Below the pieces are notes generated by a model that saw only the letters and a list, made by a program, of their open reading frames with translations, was not told where the DNA came from and searched no databases. DNA of 64,000 nucleotides from Trichostrongylus colubriformis. Lineage: Eukaryota; Nematoda; Chromadorea; Rhabditida; Trichostrongylidae. The stretch is taken from contig OZ022257.1 of assembly GCA_963978905.1 (NCBI GenBank), forward strand, positions 20,789,664-20,853,663, given 5' to 3'. This document shows positions 47,189-57,936 of this stretch, one piece after another. Each line of letters opens with the position of its first letter. Positions within the stretch are counted from its first letter, which is position 1. The translations under genes were made by a program, and so were the position numbers.

Positions 47189-48070
47189 TTAGGTTGTCCC
47201 AAAAGTCTTGTAGTATTTTTCCAAAAAAAACAGTACCTCTTGTTCACTTCGAGGCAAGTCCAGGCGGTTCAGGAATATGGTAGAACGTTCCCTAAGCTTT
47301 CTAGGAAAATATATATTGACCCACCAGATCCCGTGGAGAGAGCTACAATGCCCGTTGTCGATACCCACCCATCTCGCGGTGTCATCTATTATGAGCGGTC
47401 TTGCGGCACCAAAACGACGGAAGCTTGCCACTCCATCAGCGCTGCATTGGGCAAGAGATGTGTGAGCTACGTGACCGTGCGCCGCTGGTTCATCAGCTTC
47501 AGCAACGGCGAGATTGACATGAAAGACAAACCACGCTTGGGACTGTGCTGGTTCTGGGACGAGGAAGGAATGCTTTTCCGCGAGGTGCTGGTACAAGGCG
47601 AGACAGTCACCGCTGCCGTGTGCACCCACCAGCTCCAGCAGCTCGCCGTCGCTGTTCGAGAAAAGCGCCGAAGGTCCGCGGTCACCCTCCTACATGACGA
47701 CGCCCGCTCCAATTTCCTCCGATTTCGCGAAAAGTGCCCAGGCCAAGCTACAGGAGCTCGACTGGGATATCCTGCCCCACCCGCCATACACTCCAGACAG
47801 TGCCCTTTCTGCCAACACCTTACCCATCCTCTCGAATCCTTCCTGGCCAAGAGAAAATTCGTTGATTATGACTTGCTTGCGAAGGCGATCGCTGACTTCT
47901 TCGACTCTCAGAACCGAGAGTTCTGGGAGAAGGGAATCAACGATTTTCCTATAAAGTGGCAGAGGGTTGCCGATAACAATGGTCAATAAGTTGTTGCCTA
48001 ATTGTTGGACGAAAAAAAAATAAAAAGTGGTGAATGAAAAAAATACTACAAGACTTTTGGGACAACCTAA
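47189..48070 (+). mobile_element. Mariner element with internal deletion
   Basis: The 30-bp TIRs are nearly perfect (ttaggttgtcccaaaagtct and agacttttgggacaacctaa), flanked by TA. The plus strand from ATG 47348 encodes the DNA-binding N-terminus (TTEACHSISAALGKRC, SYVTVRRWF). After a gap and frameshifts come LPHPPYTPDSALSAN and IADFFDSQNREFWEKGIN, ending at 47989. At 882 bp it is about 400 bp short of a full mariner. The TIRs look intact, so it may be mobilised by an active relative. Confidence 0.9.
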
Positions 48071-48404
48071 TATATGAACAATGGGATTCGTATGAGCAAA
48101 TGAATTGCAGCTGATCCGCGGCGCTTTTTTTGCTGCAGCAACTATTAAGTGGACAGCAATATCCGGAGAAAAAAGCTTAACGTCTACAATATTAATAGTA
48201 GTTGAAATAATAGCGATATTAATAATATTTCATAAAATCACCTTTGAAATACATGACATCACATTGAAATGGCTAATCTCTAGTGAACAGCAATTATAGA
48301 GAAAGCTTCCTGAAAAGGGATGGTATCTGATGAGCAAGTGAAACGAGAGAGGGAGGGGCAAAAAGTGGTCATAAGAAGAAGTGTAGATTTTAGTTACATA
48401 GATG

Positions 48405-48650
48405 GTCGAGAAAAGGTAAAATGGTTCGTTCAGCCTCTGTCTCATACGAACCATTGTCTTTTCATCTGTGAGATGAGGTAGACGAAACAAAAACGTGAGT
48501 AAGTAAATGTTTACAAGAAGAAAAGAGAGGGAAAATTGAAGTCAATTGAAAAGGAGAAGGAGTGTAAGAACGCGATGAACAAATCGAAAATTCTTGTTAA
48601 AAAAGAATTATTAAGTAAATAAAAGGTGTAATATACCGCAAAAACAAAAA
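48405..48650 (-). mobile_element. Probable 3'-end fragment related to the RT element
   Basis: This AT-rich segment carries the same hairpin pair as the RT element: aatggttcgt/acgaaccatt at 48421-48456 and tcatct/agatga at 48463-48477, in the same orientation and order. The first stem is identical while loop and second stem differ. Limits are guesses. No RT sequence is seen here. Confidence 0.45.
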
Positions 48651-49444
48651 ATGCCCTGTGCTCACGCAAAAATCACATTCCTCTGCTCATGATCATTTCG
48701 TCGTACCGCCCTCAATTCACCATTACTGGCTGCATCGGATGGCTTGTTTTGATGGTGCTGTGATGTAGATGCAGAGACATCTTTTTAAAATGTCCTCCCC
48801 CTATATATAAACAGCGCCGAAAAATCATTAACACCGAAAGCGGAGTCAGGCGTTTGAAGGAATCCACGACAAAAATACACATGCATTTGCATGTGGGGAG
48901 AGATCTAGTACTGCATATTTTTGGCTAGTGGGGCGCCATCCCTCTTCAAATCTCGTAGAACGACAGGCAGAAAGGTGAAGATCAGCCCCCCTCAGTCACC
49001 ATCATCAAAACTATCGATCGGTGAAAGTGGGTGTCGCATAATGCTCACTGGGCAAGTTCTCTTGACGCCATGTTTGGTCTTGAGGGACGTGTCAAGGACC
49101 CGCAGTGCAGCTCTCGATAATTCTCCCACATCAAATTTTCCACCACTCGGGAGTGAAGTGGAGAGTTCTGTGTTTTTCAAAACGGAATATCTGTGCTAGC
49201 TCCACTTTCCTCCGAGAATTTTAGCAGCGATGTTTACTGTAGACCTTATAATGAACAGAACAGGAATTCAGTGAAAAGTCCTGCACGAATACAGCCAAAA
49301 TGACCAATTTCCTCTTTAATACTTCATTCTGGCCGAAAGTACTCCATGAAGCATTGAGCATATAGAAAGATATGTACGTAGTGACAAGTGGTGTCGCTAT
49401 CACTCGAGTGGTCAGGGGATCAAATCAGTGCCGGCCCAGGTTGA
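48651..49444. other. Intergenic
   Basis: A minus frame at 48992-49180 (GGKFDVGELSRAALRVLD) looks mildly protein-like, but there is no partner exon or known family. No clear repeat boundaries. Confidence 0.4.
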
Positions 49445-49923
49445 TTAAAGGCACAGTTCACGATAATATGATTATCTCGATTCCATCCTTGAGTAGATAG
49501 CCGCCTCCACAAGAGCAACATGTGTGCCATCACCGCGACGCGAGGGTCAGTGCTAAACGCGTTGAGAACCCGTAAATGAGATGGCGGCCACCGTCTCAAG
49601 ATTACCCACACCCATCTTACGATTTGCCAGCAGGGAAGCGGTGGCATATCGTGTATAAGAGGCATGATATCGACTGCGATAAGAAAAGATAAGGATAATT
49701 TCCATGGGAACAGCAATCTTATCGGATGATATTACCACGCAAAAACTTGTCGAAATGTTTGCCTCTGGTGTGAAGGCTCGTCGAAGCCAAAAGTCAGGGG
49801 CACCTAATTACCATGGTTTTTGAAAGGATTATTCGGCTCTTTTTCACTTATGTGTTCTTCAGCACCTCCAGAGTCCTTATGGAGCGAGACGACGCACGAA
49901 AATTATCGTGAATTGTGCCTTTA
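49445..49923. mobile_element. MITE family F copy 1
   Basis: ttaaaggcacagttcacgat is inverted at the right end (atcgtgaattgtgcctttaa). No transposase. Confidence 0.75.
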
Positions 49924-50720
49924 AAAATTTGATAATGTAGAGAGAGGTGAGTGGATACCACACAAGTCGGGAGGATTCAAAAAATCCTGATTGAACCTTG
50001 TTTGATAACAGGAAGTCTTTGTATGGGAAAAATGAATCCAAATATACTCAACTACGCATACAACTTCCACCACAGACCTGAATGAAAGTGGAATGCATGG
50101 CGCGTTCCGAAAATGACAAATGGCCAAAGCTGAATGATCTATACTTCGTCCTCCGAAGTAGAACATTTCAAGGTAGATGGACTATTCTTAAGAGATTTAA
50201 GAGGAGCTAGGACAGCGTGATCGTCCATTAGAACACGAAGAAGACCTACTGTATAACTGCATTTGTTGAAAAACATTGCAATAAAATTTGAAAGTGCTTT
50301 CACAATGAAATTATGGAAAAGATTCCTTTGGAAACATTCCAGATATGGAGGATGAAGGAGCCGAATGATGTTTGCGCGGCGCAGCCGTTGATTAATCCGT
50401 AGGGCATCAAAGACCACAGGGGGTTTTTCTAGCACGAGCGGAGCGCTCGTTAATTTTGTTCAACGACAACGCATGTATACCCAGAATTTGCACATGTGAT
50501 ATAACTGGCCTTAACTTGTGATTCTCATTGCTGATCAGAGAATTTCACCTACTATTCCTCATGCCTGGAAACTTCTAAGTTGCCTCGTTACCTTTTTTAG
50601 GAGTATTGTCATACGGCGTGCATGCCTAAAGTTTACTTCGCGCAGGATGGCAGGATTAATGTTGAACCCGAGGCAGGATATTTTCAGGATATATGCGTAC
50701 CGTCACAATCTCCATGGTAC

Positions 50721-51212
50721 TTAAAGGCACTTTCCGCGATTACCTTGAATGGGTTTAAGAGCTGAATTATGAAATCAGAGGTGCCTAAGAATACACCGAG
50801 AAAGAAAAATCCGAAAGAAGCCCCCGAATATGGCAAAAATGGGGCCTCCTAACATCTGGCCTTGCACAAGATCATCGCGTGAAAACAGTAGTTCCCGTTG
50901 GATAGCTCATGAGAACCCTGAGATATGACCTGTTTCCCCAGGTGAGCGTTTCATTAAGTACTGAGATTTCTTCTTTATCTTATCTTATCGCAGAATCACA
51001 GGCTCACGTAAGCGCCACGTTGGAAAAACTTTCGTCCAGTGCCGGGTGGGGTCGCCAATTGGAGGGCGGGGTCCCAGTTGCCTCACGCGGGCTTTGCGCT
51101 GCCAGAAGGGCTCGTGGCGCCGCTGTAAGGGTACAGCCGCGACAGTTACCCAGGGGTCTATCGGCTGCGGCGGGTAAATAGCTGGTGAGATTATCGCGGA
51201 GAGTGCCTTTAA
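50721..51212. mobile_element. MITE family F-like copy 2
   Basis: ttaaaggcactttccgcgat is inverted as atcgcggagagtgcctttaa. The TTAAAGGCAC terminus is shared with families A and F, which may be one superfamily. Confidence 0.75.
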
Positions 51213-52089
51213 AATATGAAATCCATCCACCATCTTTGACGAAATTCTAACTCCTGCGTTGACTTCGTTACAACAGCTCTAAAGGTGATCTTATGAGCAG
51301 CACACTGGAGCAGACTGAAGGCTCTGTCGTAGATTCCTCGACGGGGATCGTAGTTCAGGTCGGAACCTAGGGGGTCGTATTCTCAAAATTTTCTTCGACT
51401 GTTCCTTGAGAGCCGTGCCCCTTCAGATGGAAATCTCAGACCGATGAGCAATGAGGTGATCGCTAGAAAAACGTCGCCAATCGTTGACCACGTTTTTTGG
51501 GAGGCGACTCGAGTATTGACACAGGCAGCCGTGCGCCGACAGTTTCGGAGGCGTCGACTGGGGAAGAAAGTGGTCGGAGGACGGGAAGGAGGTGGAGCAG
51601 GGGGTCGCATTTCTGTGATTTCGAGGGGGGAAGCTCTTTAAATGGGATCGTATTTCTCCAGTTTTACTCGACGCCAGGCTTGACGCTGACATAGAGACCA
51701 ACATTCCTGTTAAGGACAACGGGACTTGGAAAAATACACGGCACTCCGTCACGGATCGACCTTTACATTGAATGTGGTAGGTGAGCACTCTGAGAGCCTG
51801 ACCGACGAACTTGGAAGGGTCAATGATTCCAAGGAAAGAGTGTGATAATCCACACTCAGAAACCAGTTAATTTAAAGCTACAGATGTCGAAAGTGCAGAG
51901 GTCAAAGGAACGTTTTGTCTCTCCACCTTCTTTTTGTGCTGCGTCGTCTCAACAACTCAGGTGTTGCATAGTTAAACATTAAATGCTAAAAAAATTGGAG
52001 AATTTCGAGTCAGCTACTGTTATTTGAAGAGAAAGGGAAAGCTCCGTCGCATATGCATACACTTTGCGACTAAATATGCGACTAAGAAT
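51213..52089. other. Intergenic
   Basis: The minus frame of 121 aa at 51423-51788 has no recognised domain. The GC-rich stretch 51520-51620 resembles transposon DNA elsewhere in the window but has no clear ends. Confidence 0.4.
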
Positions 52090-52855
52090 TCAAATTGCTC
52101 AACTTTTTGCTGTTTTTAAGGCTCACAAATGCAGTACTCGCAAAAGTGTGCACTTTTGTTATCTCCTTTTCCTCGGCTACCATCGAGATTGGAGAGGATG
52201 CGCATATTGCATTCGATGGAGCTTTTGTTGCTCTACAAGATAATGCCACTATTCTTTCGTATCCTTTCATATTTTAGCATGTGGGAATAAGTTTCCACCG
52301 GTTTTGCAATTCAAATTGCGTAGTGAAAATGAATTTTTTCGGCAGAATGTTTTATATCGTTCGATAGAACTCTTTCCGTTCTACAAGACAGTGTCTACGG
52401 TTTTTGTTTGAATAGATTTCTGTCATTTTTTAGACCATTCAAAAGTCGACGAAATCGAGCATTTTCGTCGCATGGTGTCAAAAATGCTCGATGTCGTCGA
52501 CATTTAAATAATCTAAAAATTGGCAAAAATCAACTCGAACAAAAACCGTAAACACTTTCCTGTAGAGCGAAAAGAGCTTTATCGAATAGTATGAGACATC
52601 ATGCCAAAACATATCATTCATAACGCAATTTGAAATTGAAAAATGGGTGGAAACTTATTCCTACATGCTAAAATATGAAAGGATACAAAAAAAGTGGTAT
52701 CATCTTGTAGAGTAGAAAAAGCTCTATCAAACGCATATATCCACATCCTCTCCAATCTCGATGGTAGCCGAGAAAGAGGAGATAACGAAAGTGCGCACTT
52801 TTGCGAATACTGCATTTGTAAGTCTTAAAAACAGCAAAAAGTTGAGCAATTTGAA
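52090..52855. repeat. 766-bp inverted repeat built from satellite-like units
   Basis: The left arm from caaattgctcaactttttgc is inverted at the right arm ending at 52855, with a centre near 52472 (aatgctcgatgtcgtcgaca). Within and beyond it a GTAGAGNNNAAAAAGCTCTATC-like word recurs at spacings of about 150-170 bp (52561, 52710, 52872, 53043 on plus; 52215 and 52365 inverted). The array therefore consists of diverged units facing each other. Confidence 0.75.
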
Positions 52856-53110
52856 TAGTAAGTAGTACCGTTCTGTAGAGCTTAAAAAGCTTTATCGAAA
52901 CATGTACACGTACATTTTTTGGTCTCGATGGCAGACGAGAAAGATGAGGTGCGCAAGTGCCAATTTTTACCTTCGGCCCACTTCATTTCAAAACCTCATA
53001 AATATTAGGTAGTCGAAGGAAGCGATAAACAGATAGTACCTTTTTGTGGAGCAAGAAAAGCTCTATCGAAATCGTGTATAAGCTTTGTCAAAAGATGAAG
53101 GAAACAATGT
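52856..53110 (+). repeat. Continuation of the satellite-like array
   Basis: Two further units of about 165 bp with ctgtagagcttaaaaagctt and ttgtggagcaagaaaagctc words followed by tatcgaaa. It ends near 53110 before the small gene. Confidence 0.55.
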
Positions 53111-53269
53111 GAAAACGGGGTTTAAAAAAATCGCAAGGACTTATTGCCCAACCCAATAATTAAAACATTGGGGGAAAAAAAGAAGATAAGAAGGCGAACA
53201 ACTCACTTTGCTTCCCAACCTAATAATATGGCTGTTGCCCTACTAATGAAACTAATAGCATCTTAGTCA

Positions 53270-54718
53270 TCACCCAGTGACAAGAAAGCGCCTTCGTAAC
53301 GAAGGCAATTCTTCTTTTTCATGCTCCAGCAATGTAACAGGAGTATAGAACCGGCCTCCACGCCTCTTACTACTCCCTGGATCATCACGAGGCTGAATAA
53401 AGAAAAAAAAAAGGCAGAACGTTAGGGGAAGCAAATCAGACGATGTCAGAGAGAAAGGGTTAGAACACAAGACACCTCCCACCTTCGACATTTACACCCT
53501 TAATTTCCGTAAAAGTGGTGGTTGTAAACAGAGACAGGTAAAGATCAACGTCGGATTCGAGGCTCGGGAAGAGGGGTCGGGGTTGCAAGTGCTGAGGTTT
53601 GAGAAGAACATCGGTACTCTTGGCGCAGGAAAATGAGGTGAGGAAGATGTGCCAGACACAAGGAGGAAATAAAATCGCAGTGTCTGAGCCCGAGTTTGAA
53701 CCAGTGAGGAAGTAGATATAATATTGGGTAGTCAAAAAGTCTTTTCATATTTTTGAATATCGCTTTTTTCCTCCAAAATGCTCTCCAGCAATCTCTTCTG
53801 TACATATACATGTAGTGCAAGTCCACACCCATCTATAGGTATTGTTGTCTTCCATCTCCCGGATAACCTTTTTCGACAAAATAAACATGTCAAAGGTCAA
53901 CCTCATTTTCAATACAAAAGTTTTTTTTGAATGGCGTTAGACAGGGAAAGGAAAAGGTGATAATCCGATGGAGCAAGATCAGGGCTGTAGGTGGATGGGG
54001 CAGCAATTTTTATCCAAGCTCGAGAATTTTTTGGCGAGTCACTTTTTCAATGGCGGGAAGACTTGCTAAAAAATCGCCTCGTCAAAAAATTCTCGAGCTT
54101 GGATAAAAATTGGTGCCCCATCCACCTTATAGCCCTGATCTTGCTCCATCGGATTATCACCTTTTCCTTTTCCTGTCTAACGCCATTCCAAGATAAATTT
54201 TTGTATTGAAAATGAGGTTGACGTTTGATATGTTTATTTTGCCGAAAAAGGTTATCCGGGAGATGGAAGACAATAATACCTATAGATGCGTGTGGACTTG
54301 TACTACATGTGTATGTACAGAAGAGATTGCTGGAAAGCAGTTTGGAGGGGAAAAACGGTATTTAAAAATACGAGAAGACTTTTTAGACTACCCAATATAT
54401 GCAAAAACCAAACGTAAATGGCTCAATTCCTGTGTCAACATGCTCGCATTGAAGAATAATTAGCCAAACGAATATATACTGACTGCGTGCGGCTGCGGCT
54501 ATTTTTGAGCCACATTCCCGTCTGTCCTGGGAATTTATTACGAGAACCTCTCCCGTATCCACTTCCAGCGTCTGCAATCAAATAAGCCCTCGTCGAACTT
54601 TATTCATAAGAGAGCGTGAACTTTTGAAAACATGGTTACTAAGCAACTGATGACGGAGAGGTTACTTCTGAGACTCTGCGAAGCTCCATTGCGAAGCTCA
54701 CTCACATTCAGGTGCCAT
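53270..54718 (-). CDS. Small 75-aa basic Gly/Arg/Ser-rich protein, three exons
   Basis: I do not recognise the family. Exons 54706-54718 (MAPE plus one base), 54480-54571 and 53270-53392 join in phase into 75 aa. Exon 2 reads AGSGYGRGSRNKF...KNSRSRTQS; exon 3 reads PRDDPGSSKRRGGRFYTPVT, then LLEHEKEELPSLRRRFLVTG and stop. An attctattcag acceptor ends 5 nt before the ATG with no exon in front, as for a spliced leader. Introns are 134 and 1087 nt, and the longer holds the mariner foldback M2. RG and SR dipeptides suggest nucleic-acid or ribonucleoprotein contact; this is inference. No signal peptide or membrane segment. Short length is the main doubt. Confidence 0.6.
53724..54395. mobile_element. 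Mariner-derived foldback M2
   Basis: TA-ttgggtagtcaaaaagtctt at the left and gactacccaa-TA at the right, 672 bp. The arms are inverted copies of a mariner 3' end around a short centre near 54060. The right arm encodes VPHPPYSPDLAPSDYHLF. It is a longer relative of M1, in an intron of the small gene. Confidence 0.85.
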
Positions 54719-54723
54719 GAATT

Positions 54724-57461
54724 CTGAATAGAATGAAATGCATGGCACACTAGAAAATGGGAATTACTGAATACTGATCATTAGTAAAAGTTAGCGCTCC
54801 GACTTGTTTATGGGCTGATTGTAAGCAGCTCCTAGCAGGCTACAAAACCCCTTTACACGGCATTGCGCTGATCATACCTGTTATGATGCGCAAGCTTAGG
54901 TTACATAGCACAGAAAGGGCTCGTGTCCGTCTGAGACTGGAAAGATGTAATAGCAATCTCATTGCTCGGTAGAAGGAATCAAACATGCAAAAGGCGATTC
55001 AAAATTTGTTCTGATCTATATATAAATGAAGAAAGATCACGTGGAAACAAATCGAGTTATAATAAAAACTAGAAAGCAGAACACAGGAGAATTGTTTAGA
55101 AACGCAAAACGCAAAGGAATCGTTGAAAAAATACCAGAGAACACGGTTTCCGCATTTTTTTTTCGAACACTTCGCGCGGTTACTGTAGAGGCGAGAACGA
55201 ACAGCGCTTCCCTCTTCTCTTATTCAGCTGGCATTATGCACAGAGCAGGGCCAGGTTAAAACATGGATTCAATCACACACATAGGGTCATAGTTAACACG
55301 CATACAGCAATAGACCCTATCGAAACGAAGGCTTTTCATTTCTCCAGCAGCATGCTGCAGCGGAGTGGCTGCACTGCTGCAGTATTCCTGTTCGCCTGCT
55401 ATACCGTAGATTATTACCTCAGTCAATGAAAAGATTGGCAGGACGTTAGAAAGGATGCAGAAAGGTCGGATGCAGTAGGAGGAATTGTTTCGCACGGTTC
55501 CTTGCCTACAGTTGAAAACCACGGTAGGAGTTCATTGGAATCATGATCAAGTTTTGAGGACACTTAGAAAAGTAATAATTTGAACAGATCGAGTGAGCAC
55601 CACTTGCGAATCAGTTTGACTTTATTAACTAGAGTGCCACCCCGCTAGCTCACCATGTGTTCATCCAGATACTAGTACAGCTCTAAGGCTAGGCTTGTTC
55701 TGTTATGCCATCGAGGGTAAGGTGGAGCATTTATGATGGCCATCAATAAATATTCCAACCTCGTTGGCATAACAGAAGAAGCCTCATAAATGTCGATGCC
55801 GAGGTTATACGAAAAGAGAAGCAGGAATCTATGTTGTATTTGCCTATTGTGGGCCGCTCGCAGTCCGGCTAAGATACAGCACCAAAAACTCTCTGCTGGG
55901 CGAGTGTCCATCCCGTAGTGCGCCGTGGTCGGAGACGCATCGTAGGAAAAGAAAGTTATATAAACAGTTCCTTCCTATCGCAACTGTGACTGTCACCTCA
56001 TGTTGATACTTTGAGGCCACTCAGTCTAGTCCGTTGGTTTCCTTCATAGTTTTCATTATCAACATCGCCCAATTAGATAAACACTGAGAGCCACTGGGCG
56101 AGCCACATACCGATAGTTGAATCTCAAGGACTGTGAATGAACTGTCGTCAGTGAAAAGAGGGGCATGAACAGGCAAGCAGCTTGACTAATGTTCCCGATC
56201 ATGCTCTTATTTCATTGCCTACCGCTCCAATTCTCGTAACTTAAAAATCGAAGAATATACGCGTCAGTGCAGGAAATGCCAAATGATGACCTTAAAATTG
56301 AGAAGGCGTGATTGGCAATGATACATATAGAGAACAAGATAAATTAGGAATCCAGAGCGGTTCCAGAATGAAGGAAAACGCAATGTAATCTCCTGATCAA
56401 GCACTGGAGCGATGACATCATTGGAAAAGTGATAAGGTTATTCGCTTTTGCATGCACCATATGGCTAAGAGTATTGCTGCAGATGTCGTATACACATTTC
56501 GCTTCCACGACTCACTCTTCAACACTGTGGATTGCTAGGAAACCTTTCACCTCAAGAAACTGAGTAAAGATCAGTTAATTACCGTTAAAACCACGATTTA
56601 TCACGACTACACCCGCTCCATCTCAAGAGTTGCTGATAAATTGGGGTACGTCGATATGAAGTCCGATTTTTGTGCGACAGCAGGAGAAAGTCAATCAAAA
56701 GTATCAGTGATTTGTTCGTGAATGATGTAATCTCGCTCTTCATCTGTCAGTATTGAAGAATCGGAAGCAGTGTCTGGTCTGCACGATCAAAATGAAGGTA
56801 GACATCATTTGATGTAGCACATAAGAAAAAACGAGAGAACTGGTCCGAACTCAAATAGAGGGACATCTGTTTTTCTAGTTGGCCTTTATTACGAGTTCCG
56901 ATACGTCGCCCATCAACGCATATTGATCGAAGCTACGAGGATCTGTGATAAGGAGCAATGACATTCACAATCAGTAGAATGACGTGATTGTCTATAGGAA
57001 AAGTTCACTTTCCGCTGCGAATGTGCCGCACTTCCTCCCCTTAAACACCAGCGTTCACATATGTGAGCACACTCCCATTTCGAGTCGTAAATTAACGATC
57101 CTACTGTTTTAAAGACTCGCAAGAGAGAAGCAGGACAACTCCAGCTGTAGATTACTAATCACTTGCATGGGTCTCTCACGTAACTCGTGCAGGTGTGACA
57201 TACTCTGAGATAGAAAGATCTATATTTGGGCGAAACTGGAGGGGGGGGGGGGGAATTAGTGGAGCCAACCAGCTTTCTGTTCGGGCCAAGATTAAAAGCA
57301 CCAGAAGGAGGGTAGGAAAGGGAATCGTATTCGGAAACACTATTCTCTCAGCGAACATTCGAGCTCAAAGGAGATAATATGGTAGCGAACCTTTCTGTAA
57401 GAAAGGCGCCCTTAAGGCGCCATTGTGACCCTAGCGCGCTTCACCTCGGACTGCTCGCTTC
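54724..57461. other. Intergenic
   Basis: No supportable gene. A region near 55855-55950 (cagtccggctaagat, ggtcggagacgcat) matches repeat DNA at 8567-8660. A run of about 14 G lies near 57240. Frames under 90 aa only. Confidence 0.5.
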
Positions 57462-57936
57462 GGGTGTGTATCCTTACGTCAGGATGCCGCACCGCGCCAT
57501 GTCGCAAGCGAAGCAATACGGACGAGCTAAAGGCGCCATGTTGTTGGGTCTCGAAGCGATTAGAAGTCAACTGCGCACCGCGCCCCTAGCATTACCGTAG
57601 AATCGTCCTGAGACCCAACTACCGCAACGCGCATAGTTCCACACACTGCGTCGCACACCGCTCGTCGTCGTGCGGCATCCTGACGTAAGGCCGCGGTCAT
57701 ACTTTACGTGTCTGCGGCAGGGCGTGGCCGCGTATCTCGCGTCTCCACACTGCCTCGTTGCCTGCGTCATCTCTGCACCTCCTCCGTGCCACTCTCTCTC
57801 GCTGCCTGTGAGAGAGAGTGGCACGGGGGAGGTGCAGAGATGACGCAGGCAACGAGGCAGTGTGGAGACGCAAGATATGCGGCCACGCCCTGCCGCAGAC
57901 ACGTAAGGTATGACCGCGGCCTGAGGGTACACACCC
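57462..57936. mobile_element. MITE family E copy with nested family B MITE
   Basis: Termini gggtgtgtatccttacgtca and its inverse ending tacacaccc. It is flanked on both sides by GCTCGCTTC, an exact 9-bp direct repeat, which fits a Mutator-like (or, at 8 bp, hAT-like) insertion. Comparison with the uninterrupted copy at 29108-29347 shows a clean insertion at 57689. Confidence 0.85.
57689..57921. mobile_element. Harbinger-like palindromic MITE (family B), reference copy
   Basis: It starts ggccgcggtcatactttacg and ends in the inverse cgtaaggtatgaccgcggcc. The 233-bp body is an almost perfect palindrome. Host flanks are TAA on the left and TGA on the right where the empty site has one TAA, giving a 3-bp TNA target duplication. 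Three-base TWA duplications with GG-starting TIRs are typical of PIF/Harbinger. Confidence 0.85.

Noticed and set aside
48325..48345. CTGATGAGCAAGTGAAAC as a hammerhead core
   Set aside because: The boxes are present, but stem II would have two pairs and a 2-nt loop, and no stem III or stem I partner is found.
51423..51788. 121-aa minus-strand frame
   Set aside because: No recognised domain, no splice partners, and the overlapping plus strand is equally open, as expected in GC-rich repeat DNA.
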